This document shows, piece after piece, positions 1-7,429 of a stretch of 48,043 bases of DNA (positions are counted from its first letter, which is position 1; each line of letters opens with the position of its first letter). Location: positions 1 to 48,043 of the forward strand of contig PBWR01000001.1 in assembly GCA_002727315.1 (NCBI GenBank). Reading direction: 5' to 3'. Position numbers and translations under genes: made by a program. Below the pieces are notes generated by a model. The model did no database searches. It was not told where the DNA came from and was given only the letters and a program-made list of their open reading frames with translations. This stretch comes from Alphaproteobacteria bacterium. Lineage in GTDB: Bacteria; Pseudomonadota; Alphaproteobacteria; UBA6615.

Positions 1-585
1 GGCGACGGCGACGTGATCGTGGTGGTGCGCTCTTCGAGTAGCCAGGTCATCGTGCGGCGCAAGGAGCGGATCGGGGGTATCTGGGTCAACAATGACGAAA
101 TGGTCTTCGACGATGCGCCGGGCTTCTATCATGTCGCGGCCTCCGCACCTCTCACCGACCTGCTGCCCGAGGCCCTGTTGGAAGCCAAGCAGATCGGCGC
201 AGAGAATATCGCCCTCAATCCCCATTTCGTGTTCTCGCTGACCGACGAGGCGGAATTCCGCGCCGCGCTGATCCGCAACAAGCAGCGCAGCGGGCTGTAT
301 ACCCTCGAACCCGCCCCCGTCGAGTTTCGCGGCGAACGTCTGTTCAAAACCCGCGTCGCTCTTCCCGCGAACGTACCGACGGGAGAGTACAAGGCCACCG
401 TGTATCTGGTCAGCGGCAACGAAATCGCCAGCCAGAAGGAATCGTTGCTGCAGATCCGGAAAATCGGGCTTGGCGCAAAGGTGACCGAGTTCGCCTTCCA
501 GCAAGCTCCGATCTATGGCCTGATTGCCATCGTTATTGCCCTGATTGCCGGCTGGTTCGCCGGCTTCGTGTTCCGTAAGGTTTGA
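1..585 (+). CDS. TIGR02186 / Alph_Pro_TM family membrane protein (5' partial)
   Basis: The reading frame is open from base 1 with no start, so the N-terminus (probably signal peptide and first strand of the domain) lies outside the window. What remains is about 194 residues. The visible part has a beta-rich periplasmic-looking domain containing VRRKERIGGIWVN and the GEYKATVYLVSG strand, then a single C-terminal transmembrane helix (about 20 residues, YGLIAIVIALIAGWFAGFVF) and a short RKV cytoplasmic tail. That architecture and wording match the Alph_Pro_TM family, which has no biochemical function that I know of. It ends 5 bases before the stress-protein ATG and probably belongs to the same operon as soeABC, so a role in sulfite or sulfur handling is an inference from position only. 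Confidence 0.85.
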   Translation, partial: GDGDVIVVVRSSSSQVIVRRKERIGGIWVNNDEMVFDDAPGFYHVAASAPLTDLLPEALLEAKQIGAENIALNPHFVFSLTDEAEFRAALIRNKQRSGLYTLEPAPVEFRGERLFKTRVALPANVPTGEYKATVYLVSGNEIASQKESLLQIRKIGLGAKVTEFAFQQAPIYGLIAIVIALIAGWFAGFVFRKV

Positions 586-590
586 TCGTC

Positions 591-1109
591 ATGTCCGACT
601 CGCCAAGCCCCGATATCGAAGCCAGCAACGACAAGCCGGCGACCGAACGGTCCGCCGTGTTTCTCGTTGTCGTCGACAATTCACCCGAAATGCGAGTCGC
701 ACTTCGCTGGGCGAGCCTGCGCGCGCGTCGCACCGGTGGCCGTGTCGGGCTGGTGCGGGTCATCCGCGAGGCCGACTTCCAGCATTGGGCCGCCGTCGGC
801 AACCTGATGCAGTTCGAGGCGCGCGAGGAGGCCGAACAATTGCTGCAGGAGCATGCGTCCGAGGTCATGCGCCTGTATGGCGGCATGCCGGTGCTGTACC
901 TGCGCGAGGGAGAAACCAAATCGGCCGTGGTCGACCTCATCCAGGAAGAAAAGGATATCCGTATCCTGGTGCTTGCCGCATCGACCGGGCGCCGCGGTCC
1001 GGGCCCACTGATCACCCATCTGACCAAGAAGGTGATTGGCCAACTCCGAATTCCCGTTACCATTGTTCCCGGTGGCCTGACGGACGATCAGATCGACACC
1101 CTCGTGTAG
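591..1109 (+). CDS. Universal stress protein (UspA family)
   Basis: A 172-residue protein with one Usp domain. The N-terminal strand VFLVVVDNS starts the nucleotide-binding alpha/beta fold, and the region around ILVLAAS...GPGPLITHLTKKVIG...IPVTIVPGG resembles the G-x2-G-x9-G-S/T ATP-binding signature, although the canonical final G-S is replaced by a less typical sequence, so ATP binding is uncertain. I chose ATG 591 rather than the TTG at 582, because a TAAGG stretch lies about 10 bases upstream of 591 and the extra residues of the longer form are not family-like. It sits between the Alph_Pro_TM gene and soeA with gaps of 5 and 9 bases, so it is almost certainly co-transcribed with them. Its partner or signal is not visible from the sequence. 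Confidence 0.85.
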   Translation: MSDSPSPDIEASNDKPATERSAVFLVVVDNSPEMRVALRWASLRARRTGGRVGLVRVIREADFQHWAAVGNLMQFEAREEAEQLLQEHASEVMRLYGGMPVLYLREGETKSAVVDLIQEEKDIRILVLAASTGRRGPGPLITHLTKKVIGQLRIPVTIVPGGLTDDQIDTLV

Positions 1110-1118
1110 TTTTATTTC

Positions 1119-4055
1119 ATGCCAGACGATATCCGCCCCGACGATCGATACGAGCATATCGATCCCTCACCTGACGTCTCCGACGAGGTCAAAACCACAA
1201 CCTGTTACATGTGCGCGTGCCGTCGCGGCATTCGCGTTCATCTCAAGGGCGGTGCGATCCGGTATATCGAGGGGAACCGCGACCACCCGGTGAACAAGGG
1301 CGTCCTGTGTGCCAAGGGTTCCGCCGGGATCATGCAGCACTATTCGCCCGCGCGGCTGTCGCAACCCCTGCGGCGGGTCGGCCCGCGCGGATCAGGCGAG
1401 TTCGAGGCCATCAGCTGGGACGAAGCACTGCAAACCGCCGAAGACTGGCTCGGGTCGGTGCGCCGCACGGACCCGCGCAAGCTCGCCTTCTTCACTGGCC
1501 GTGACCAGAGCCAGTCGCTTACCGGTTTCTGGGCCAGCCAGTTCGGCACCCCCAACCATGCCGCCCATGGTGGTTTCTGTTCGGTCAACATGGCCGCCGC
1601 AGGGATCTACTCGATCGGCGGCTCATTCTGGGAATTCGGCGAACCCGATTGGGAGAACACTCGCTACTTTATGATGTTCGGCGTGGCCGAAGATCACGAT
1701 TCCAACCCCATCAAGACGGGACTTGGAAAACTCAAGACCCAGGGTCAGGCCAAGTTCGTATCGGTCAATCCAGTGCGCACGGGGTATTCGGCCATCGCAG
1801 ACGAGTGGGTCGGCATTCGCCCGGGCACCGACGGCCTGTTTGTGATGGCGTTGATCCACGAGCTGCTGCGCAACGGCAAGGTCGATCTGGAGTATCTGGC
1901 CCGCTACACAAATGCGCACTGGCTGGTCCGCAAGGCGCCGGGCACCGCCGAGGACGGCCTGTTCGTGCGCGATGCGAACGGAAACCCGATCGCTTACGAC
2001 CGCAATACGGACCAGCTGGTCGATGCAACACAGACCGATATAGCCCCGGCCATGCGCGGTAGTTTTCCGCTGCACCAGGCAACGCCGGGAGATGGCGGCG
2101 CGGGCGGTGAGGCCGTGCCGGCCTTCCAGCTGGTCCTCGACCGCTATCTCGACGGGCGCTACAGCCCAGATGCAGTGGCAGGAGAGACGGGTATCGATGC
2201 CGACAACATCCGCCGCATCGCAGCCGAGCTTGCCCATGCGGCCTTCGAGCAGGAAATCAGCCTCGATGTCGCCTGGACCGACTGGGCCGGAAACAAGCAC
2301 GATAAGATCGTCGGCCGCCCGGTCTCCATGCACGCGATGCGCGGAATTTCGGCCCACTCGAACGGTTTCCAGACCTGCCGGGCCATCCACCTGCTGCAAA
2401 TGCTGCTCGGTAGCATCGATTGTCCGGGTGGGTTCCGTTACAAGCCGCCGTTTCCCCGGCCCGCGCCGCCGGGGCCGAAACCGGCCGGCAAACCCGACCA
2501 GGTTTCACCCGGTTCGCCCATGGTCGGCCCGCCACTCGGGTTCGTGACCGGCCCGGAAGACCTGCTCATCGACAGCGCCGGGCAAGCGCTGCGCATCGAC
2601 AAGGCCTATTCATGGGATGCACCCATGGCGGCTCACGGCATGATGCACACGGTGATCCGGAACGCCTGGGCCGGAGACCCCTACCCGATCGACGTGCTGT
2701 TCATGTTCATGGCGAACATGAGCTGGAACTCCTCGATGAACACGTCCGAGACCATCGAGATGCTCACGGACACGGATCCCGAGACAGGCGAATACAAGAT
2801 CCCGAAGATCATCTACGCCGACGCATTCCAGTCGGAAATGGTCGCCTATGCAGACCTGATCCTGCCCGACACCACCTATCTCGAACGTTGGGACTGCGTC
2901 AGCCTGCTGGACCGTCCGATCTGCAGTGCCGACGGGCCGGCCGACGCAATCCGCCAGCCCGTGGTCGCACCCGACCGCGATGTCCGGCCGTTCCAGGATG
3001 TTCTGATCGATCTGGGCGCCCGCCTCGGCCTGCCGGCGTTCGTGAGCGAAACCGGTGATCCCCGCTACCGGGGCGGTTATCCCGACTATCTCGTGCATCA
3101 CGAACGCACACCGGGTGTCGGACCGCTTGCGGGGTGGCGCGGTGCCGATGGCGAGACCCACGGGGTCGGCCAGCCCAACGATGACCAATTGTCGCGCTAC
3201 ATCGAGAACGGTTGCTTCTGGAGCGACGAGTTTGCCCCAGACGAGCGCTACTACAAGCACGCCAACCGTGCCTATCTGGAGCGCGCAGCCAAAATGGGCT
3301 GGATCGCGTCACCGGACCCGATCGTCCACCAGCTCTACAGCGAGCCCTTGCAGAAGTTCAAGCTGGCGGGACAGGGCTTCGGGGCTGTCGTGCCGCCGGC
3401 TCGCTATCGCGACCGTATCGTCGAGGCCTTCGATCCCCTGCCGCTCTGGTACCAGCCCTTCGAGGATGATCACACCGACGCCCAGGCCTATCCGATCCGG
3501 GCTCTCACCCAGCGGCCCATGGCGATGTATCACTCCTGGGGCTCGCAGAATGCCTGGCTCCGGCAGATTCACGGCTGGAACCCCCTCTACATGAACCGCA
3601 AGACTGCCGAGGACCACGGCCTGGTCGACGGCGACCGGGTCCTTGTCGAGAGCCCCTATGGGAGCATCCGGGCCCAGATCGCCCTGATGGAAGGCTGCAA
3701 TGCGGATACGGTCTGGACCTGGAACGCGATCGGCAAGAAGCGCGGCGCCTGGAACCTCTCCGACGATGCACCGGAATCCACCAAGGGGTTCCTGCTCAAC
3801 CATCTGATTACCGACCTGCTGCCACCCAAGGACGGATACCGCTTCACCAATACCGACCCGATCACCGGACAGGCCGCCTGGTTCGACCTGCGGGTCCGGG
3901 TGATCAAGGACGACAGCCGCGCGGCAGATATAGACGCGGAGGCGACCACGCCCCGCGCGCCCGGTGTCTCCAAAGCACCGGCCCGGTCGCGCTATGGCGC
4001 CCAGTTTCTGCCGAAGTCCAGCTGGCGACGGAAGCGTGGGGGCTCGCCATCATGA
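1119..4055 (+). CDS. soeA: Sulfite dehydrogenase molybdopterin subunit (SoeA-like)
   Basis: A 978-residue molybdopterin oxidoreductase of the DMSO-reductase superfamily, close in length and wording to SoeA, the catalytic subunit that oxidises sulfite to sulfate in the cytoplasm. Residues 25-90 form the N-terminal iron-sulfur region (C29, C32, C34, then C64), followed by the Mo-bis-MGD domains with GVAEDHDSNP, the SVNPVRTGY segment and a C-terminal molydopterin dinucleotide-binding domain (TQRPMAMYHSWGSQNAWL). Cys154 in GGFCSVN is a plausible Mo ligand. There is no Tat signal, as expected for SoeA. The stop overlaps the soeB start (ATGA). Oddity: at the third cluster position, where relatives have cysteine, residue 36 is Arg (CGC). 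I see no good Shine-Dalgarno sequence before ATG 1119, so translation may depend on the upstream gene. A formate dehydrogenase or polysulfide reductase relative is the alternative, but the soeABC order favours Soe. Confidence 0.88.
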   Translation: MPDDIRPDDRYEHIDPSPDVSDEVKTTTCYMCACRRGIRVHLKGGAIRYIEGNRDHPVNKGVLCAKGSAGIMQHYSPARLSQPLRRVGPRGSGEFEAISWDEALQTAEDWLGSVRRTDPRKLAFFTGRDQSQSLTGFWASQFGTPNHAAHGGFCSVNMAAAGIYSIGGSFWEFGEPDWENTRYFMMFGVAEDHDSNPIKTGLGKLKTQGQAKFVSVNPVRTGYSAIADEWVGIRPGTDGLFVMALIHELLRNGKVDLEYLARYTNAHWLVRKAPGTAEDGLFVRDANGNPIAYDRNTDQLVDATQTDIAPAMRGSFPLHQATPGDGGAGGEAVPAFQLVLDRYLDGRYSPDAVAGETGIDADNIRRIAAELAHAAFEQEISLDVAWTDWAGNKHDKIVGRPVSMHAMRGISAHSNGFQTCRAIHLLQMLLGSIDCPGGFRYKPPFPRPAPPGPKPAGKPDQVSPGSPMVGPPLGFVTGPEDLLIDSAGQALRIDKAYSWDAPMAAHGMMHTVIRNAWAGDPYPIDVLFMFMANMSWNSSMNTSETIEMLTDTDPETGEYKIPKIIYADAFQSEMVAYADLILPDTTYLERWDCVSLLDRPICSADGPADAIRQPVVAPDRDVRPFQDVLIDLGARLGLPAFVSETGDPRYRGGYPDYLVHHERTPGVGPLAGWRGADGETHGVGQPNDDQLSRYIENGCFWSDEFAPDERYYKHANRAYLERAAKMGWIASPDPIVHQLYSEPLQKFKLAGQGFGAVVPPARYRDRIVEAFDPLPLWYQPFEDDHTDAQAYPIRALTQRPMAMYHSWGSQNAWLRQIHGWNPLYMNRKTAEDHGLVDGDRVLVESPYGSIRAQIALMEGCNADTVWTWNAIGKKRGAWNLSDDAPESTKGFLLNHLITDLLPPKDGYRFTNTDPITGQAAWFDLRVRVIKDDSRAADIDAEATTPRAPGVSKAPARSRYGAQFLPKSSWRRKRGGSPS

Positions 4056-4801
4056 CCAGCCTCCCCGCCAATCCAGGCACCAAGAAACTCGGCCTGGTGA
4101 TCGACCTCGACATCTGCGTCGGGTGTCACGCCTGTGCCGTGAACTGCAAGGAATGGAACACGGGCGGACACTCTGCACCGCTGACCGATGAGAATCCCTA
4201 TGGGGCCGACCCGTTGGGCGTCTGGTTCAACCGGGTCCACACTTTCGAGGCCGGCGACGGCGCGGATGGCCGGACAGTCCATTTCCCGCGCAGTTGCCTG
4301 CATTGCGAGCAACCGGCCTGTGTCACCGTTTGCCCTACAGGGGCATCCTACAAGCGCGAAACCGATGGCATCGTCCTGGTCAACGCGGAGACCTGCATCG
4401 GCTGTAAGCTCTGCTCCTGGGCATGCCCCTATGGCGCGCGCGAGTACGACCACGCCGACGGGGTGATGAAAAAGTGCACCCTGTGCATCGATCGCATCGA
4501 AAACCAGAACCTGCCGGAGGAAGACCGGGTGCCGGCTTGCGTTTCGACCTGCCCGGCCTCGGCACGTCATTTTGGCGACCTCGGCGACCCGGACTCCGCC
4601 GTCAGCCGGCTCGTGGAAGAACGCGACGGTTACGACCTGATGCCCGAAATGGACATGGCGCCGGTGAACAAATATCTGCCGCCGCGCGCTCCGGCCCGTG
4701 AAAACCCGGCCATGCAGGCCCCGGCCCTGGCACCAGAGACACCGGAAACAGAGGCCGAGGACGGCTTTCTCGGCTGGGTCGACCGCATGTTGTCGCGTTA
4801 G
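4052..4801 (+). CDS. soeB: Sulfite dehydrogenase iron-sulfur subunit (SoeB-like)
   Basis: A 249-residue polyferredoxin that should carry electrons from the Mo subunit to the membrane subunit. Four cysteine groups for four [4Fe-4S] clusters are all intact: CVGCHACAVNC near residue 24, CLHCEQPACVTVCP near 87, CIGCKLCSWACP near 118, and CTLC paired with CVSTCP in the 145-175 region. The N-terminal LGLVIDLDICVGC is typical of the DmsB/SoeB group. The C-terminal 60 residues are Pro/Ala-rich and end in a predicted amphipathic helix (GFLGWVDRML), which could contact SoeC. It overlaps soeA by 4 bases, indicating translational coupling. There is no signal peptide, which supports a cytoplasmic complex. 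Confidence 0.9.
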   Translation: MTSLPANPGTKKLGLVIDLDICVGCHACAVNCKEWNTGGHSAPLTDENPYGADPLGVWFNRVHTFEAGDGADGRTVHFPRSCLHCEQPACVTVCPTGASYKRETDGIVLVNAETCIGCKLCSWACPYGAREYDHADGVMKKCTLCIDRIENQNLPEEDRVPACVSTCPASARHFGDLGDPDSAVSRLVEERDGYDLMPEMDMAPVNKYLPPRAPARENPAMQAPALAPETPETEAEDGFLGWVDRMLSR

Positions 4802-4821
4802 TACGCAGATCGGTTCTCTCG

Positions 4822-5769
4822 ATGCATCCCGCCTATTCCGTCATTTTCTTCACCACCGCATCGAGTACCGGATACGGCGCGCTGATCTGGCTGGTGATCC
4901 TTGCGGGCACCGGCGCAACGACCCCGACATTCGCGTTCGGGGCGGTCACCTTCGTCATCGCGCTGGGACTGATCACCGCCGGCCTGCTATCCTCGACATT
5001 TCATCTCGGCCACCCCGAACGTGCATGGCGCGCGCTCAGCCAATGGCGCTCTTCCTGGCTGTCGCGCGAGGGTGTCGCGGCCGTGGTGACCTACGTTCCC
5101 GCGCTCGTCTTCGCCGCCGGATGGCTCCTTTTGGGCACGGTCGAGGGGATATGGCTGTGGGTCGGCATCCTGGCTGCCATCCTGTCCGCCGCGACCGTCG
5201 CGTGCACAGGCATGATCTACGCCAGCCTTCGGGCCATTCCCCGATGGTCAAATCCGCTTGTCGTCCCGCTTTATCTCGGCTTTTCCCTGTCCAGCGGGGC
5301 GATCCTGATGGTGACCCTTGCCGCGATCTTCGGCATGACGCCCGGCATCTGGGCCTGGATTGCGGCGGCAGCGACCGCACTGACCTGGGCCATGAAGAAG
5401 GCCTATTGGCGCCACATCGATACCGCCGCGCCAACCGCCACGGCGGAAAGCGCCACTGGGCTCGGCGAGATCGGAAAGGTCCGGCTGCTGGAATCGCCAA
5501 ACAGCAGCGCCAACTACATCATGCGCGAGATGGGCTATGGAATCGCGCGCAAGCACGCAGCCCGGTTGCGCACCATATCGATGGTCACCGGCGCTCTGGT
5601 ACCAATCGTGGCGCTGGTCCTGGCCGGGTTTCTCGGCGGTATGCCGGCGTTGGCTGCGGTTGTTCTGGCACTGCTCGGCACCGCGATCGGCGTACTGGTG
5701 GAGCGCTGGCTTTTCTTTGCCGAGGCCCAGCACAGCGCCATGCTTTACTACGGCGCGTCAGACGTCTGA
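4822..5769 (+). CDS. soeC: Sulfite dehydrogenase membrane anchor (SoeC/DmsC-like)
   Basis: A 315-residue integral membrane protein with about eight hydrophobic helices starting at residue 8 (VIFFTTASSTGYGALIWLV). It matches DmsC/SoeC-type anchors, which bind quinone and fix the Mo/Fe-S subunits to the inner face of the membrane. Features typical of the family are the HPERAWRALSQWRSSWLSREG segment near residues 65-85 and the C-terminal EAQHSAMLYYG. It starts 20 bases after soeB and completes the soeABC set. Its last codons overlap the start region of the PfkB kinase gene (CTGA), which suggests that the kinase is part of the same transcript. Confidence 0.88.
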   Translation: MHPAYSVIFFTTASSTGYGALIWLVILAGTGATTPTFAFGAVTFVIALGLITAGLLSSTFHLGHPERAWRALSQWRSSWLSREGVAAVVTYVPALVFAAGWLLLGTVEGIWLWVGILAAILSAATVACTGMIYASLRAIPRWSNPLVVPLYLGFSLSSGAILMVTLAAIFGMTPGIWAWIAAAATALTWAMKKAYWRHIDTAAPTATAESATGLGEIGKVRLLESPNSSANYIMREMGYGIARKHAARLRTISMVTGALVPIVALVLAGFLGGMPALAAVVLALLGTAIGVLVERWLFFAEAQHSAMLYYGASDV

Positions 5770-6710
5770 GGATCGCTACGGCAGAAGTCATCTGCGTCGG
5801 TGTTGCGTTTCTGGACTATCTCTTCGAATCCGAAAGCCCGCCGGCACCGGACGGAAAGACATTCGCGCACGACCACCATCTGTTTGGCGGCGGGATGGCC
5901 GCCACGGCTGCCGTCACCGTCGCGAAATTGGGGGGTGTCGCCTCGTTCTGGGGGCGTCTGGGCGACGATGAAACCGGCGCGCGCATTCTCAACGGCCTGA
6001 GCCGGCACGGCGTCTACACCGAGCAGGTGCGGCGTGTCCCCGGCGCCCTCTCGCCGGTCTCCTCCGTCCCGATCGGCCCGGACTGTGAACGGCACATCAC
6101 CGTCTTCGCCGGCCGCGACCTGGACCCCGATGCGGATTGGCTGCCCTATGAACGGATCGAGGACACCGGTGCCATCCTCGTGGACAGCCGATGGCCCGAA
6201 GCGGCCATGGGCGCCCTGGAACGCGCGCACGAGCGCCGGATACCCGCAATTCTCGACGGCGAGGTCGGCCCTGACCCGGTCCCCCGCGAACTTGTCGAGC
6301 TTTCCAGCCATGTCATCTTCTCACGCGAAGGCCTGCTGCAGTACACCGGGTCCATCGACATAGCCGCCGGGCTCGCCAAGGCCGCGGAATCGACAGAGGG
6401 CATGGTCGGTGTGACGGCCGGCGCCGACGGGTTCTATTCGCTTGACGAAGACGGCACTGAACATCATTTGCCCGCGCTGGATATCACAGCCGTCGACACG
6501 CTGGGTGCAGGGGACGTGTTCCACGGCGCCTTCGCCCTCGCCATCGGCGAAGAAAAGGATATTGAGAAGGCAGCCCGCTTCACCAATATCGCGGCCGGTC
6601 AGAGGTCCGAGAAATTTTGGAATCCAACGAAGAGGCCTGATTCCTATCCGGCGAGCGCCGGCATCCGGATCGGCCCATCGATCGACTGCGCCACGAACTG
6701 GCGCAAATAG
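5766..6710 (+). CDS. PfkB-family kinase, sulfofructose-kinase (YihV)-like, damaged 3' end
   Basis: A ribokinase-fold sugar kinase. The glycine-rich GGGMAATAAV near residue 43 and the catalytic GAGDVFHG near residue 247 (Asp as base) are intact. By eye it resembles YihV, the 6-deoxy-6-sulfofructose kinase, more than ribokinase: shared patterns are DPDADWL, ILVDSRW, AILDGE and HVIFSREGL. Its place directly after soeC fits sulfonate degradation, but this is inference. The start is unclear: no ATG, GTG or TTG is near, and a CTG at 5766 overlaps the soeC stop. After FTNIAAG (about 6599) the frame loses family sequence, and the +1/-1 frame reads RSEVREILESNEEA followed by a stop at 6638-6640, a much more natural C-terminus. 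Staying in frame it runs to 6710 and overlaps the opposite ABC gene by 67 bases. A small frame-breaking deletion has probably occurred here, so activity is doubtful. Confidence 0.75.
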   Translation: MRIATAEVICVGVAFLDYLFESESPPAPDGKTFAHDHHLFGGGMAATAAVTVAKLGGVASFWGRLGDDETGARILNGLSRHGVYTEQVRRVPGALSPVSSVPIGPDCERHITVFAGRDLDPDADWLPYERIEDTGAILVDSRWPEAAMGALERAHERRIPAILDGEVGPDPVPRELVELSSHVIFSREGLLQYTGSIDIAAGLAKAAESTEGMVGVTAGADGFYSLDEDGTEHHLPALDITAVDTLGAGDVFHGAFALAIGEEKDIEKAARFTNIAAGQRSEKFWNPTKRPDSYPASAGIRIGPSIDCATNWRK

Positions 6711-7429
6711 GCATTATCGGCGGTGTCGAGGTCGGACACCGGCCCGTGCCAGACAACCCTGCCTTCGTGCAACATCAAAACGCTGTCCGCGATTCTACGG
6801 ACCACCGCCAGGTCGCTGACGATCGAGATCACACTGGCGCCGAGATCATCGACCCGGTCGTTGATCAGATCGCTGATGATGTTGCTCATGATGGGATCGA
6901 GGCCCGCCGTCGGCTCGTCCAGGAACAGGATATCCGGATCCGTCGCAATCGCGCGGGCAAGACCGACACGCTTCTGCATTCCACCGGAAAGCTCGGCGGG
7001 GAAAAGATCTGCGGTCCCGGCAATCAGCCCGACCTGCCCCAGCTTGCTGATCGCGATTTCGCGCGCTTCTGCCCGCGGCACATCGTGTTCGTGCAACAGG
7101 CGGAACGCCACATTCTCCCAGACCTTCAGGCTGTCGAAGAGCCCCTGGCGCTGAAACAGGACGCCAAACCGTTTCATCCACTGCATGCGCTGGTTTTCAG
7201 GCATGCCGACGGTCTCTTCCCCATCCACCTCGATGGTGCCCGCATCGGGCTCAACCAGGCCCAGAATGGATTTAAGAAGCAGCGACTTGCCGCTGCCTGA
7301 CCCGCCGATCAGGACCAGCGACTGGCGCGGGCTCAGTTCGAGATCGACATTGTCGAGCGCGCGCACCCCATCGAAGCTATGGGTCACGCCCGCGAGGCGT
7401 ATCTTTGCTGACGTGCCGCCGTCGGTCAC
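6644..7429 (-). CDS. MlaF-like ABC transporter ATP-binding protein
   Basis: A 261-residue ABC ATPase. Walker A is GGSGSGKS (42-49), the Q-loop is FQRQGLFDS with Gln93, the signature is LSGGMQKR (148-155) and Walker B is ILFLDEP (Asp171, Glu172). The Q-loop wording and overall pattern place it with MlaF/Ttg2A, the ATPase of MCE-type phospholipid or lipid transporters at the inner membrane. The usual H-loop histidine is replaced by Ser205 (IVSDL where MlaF has SHD). No permease (MlaE) or MCE protein (MlaD) gene is in the window, so partners must be elsewhere. The GTG start overlaps the mmsA stop (GTGA), implying a shared transcript. Lipid transport is inferred from the family. Confidence 0.82.
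   Translation of the reverse strand: MTDGGTSAKIRLAGVTHSFDGVRALDNVDLELSPRQSLVLIGGSGSGKSLLLKSILGLVEPDAGTIEVDGEETVGMPENQRMQWMKRFGVLFQRQGLFDSLKVWENVAFRLLHEHDVPRAEAREIAISKLGQVGLIAGTADLFPAELSGGMQKRVGLARAIATDPDILFLDEPTAGLDPIMSNIISDLINDRVDDLGASVISIVSDLAVVRRIADSVLMLHEGRVVWHGPVSDLDTADNAYLRQFVAQSIDGPIRMPALAG

Noticed and set aside
4698-5765. Upstream open part of the kinase frame inside soeB/soeC
   Set aside because: Arg/His-rich shadow translation without family similarity; only the part after 5766 is kinase-like.
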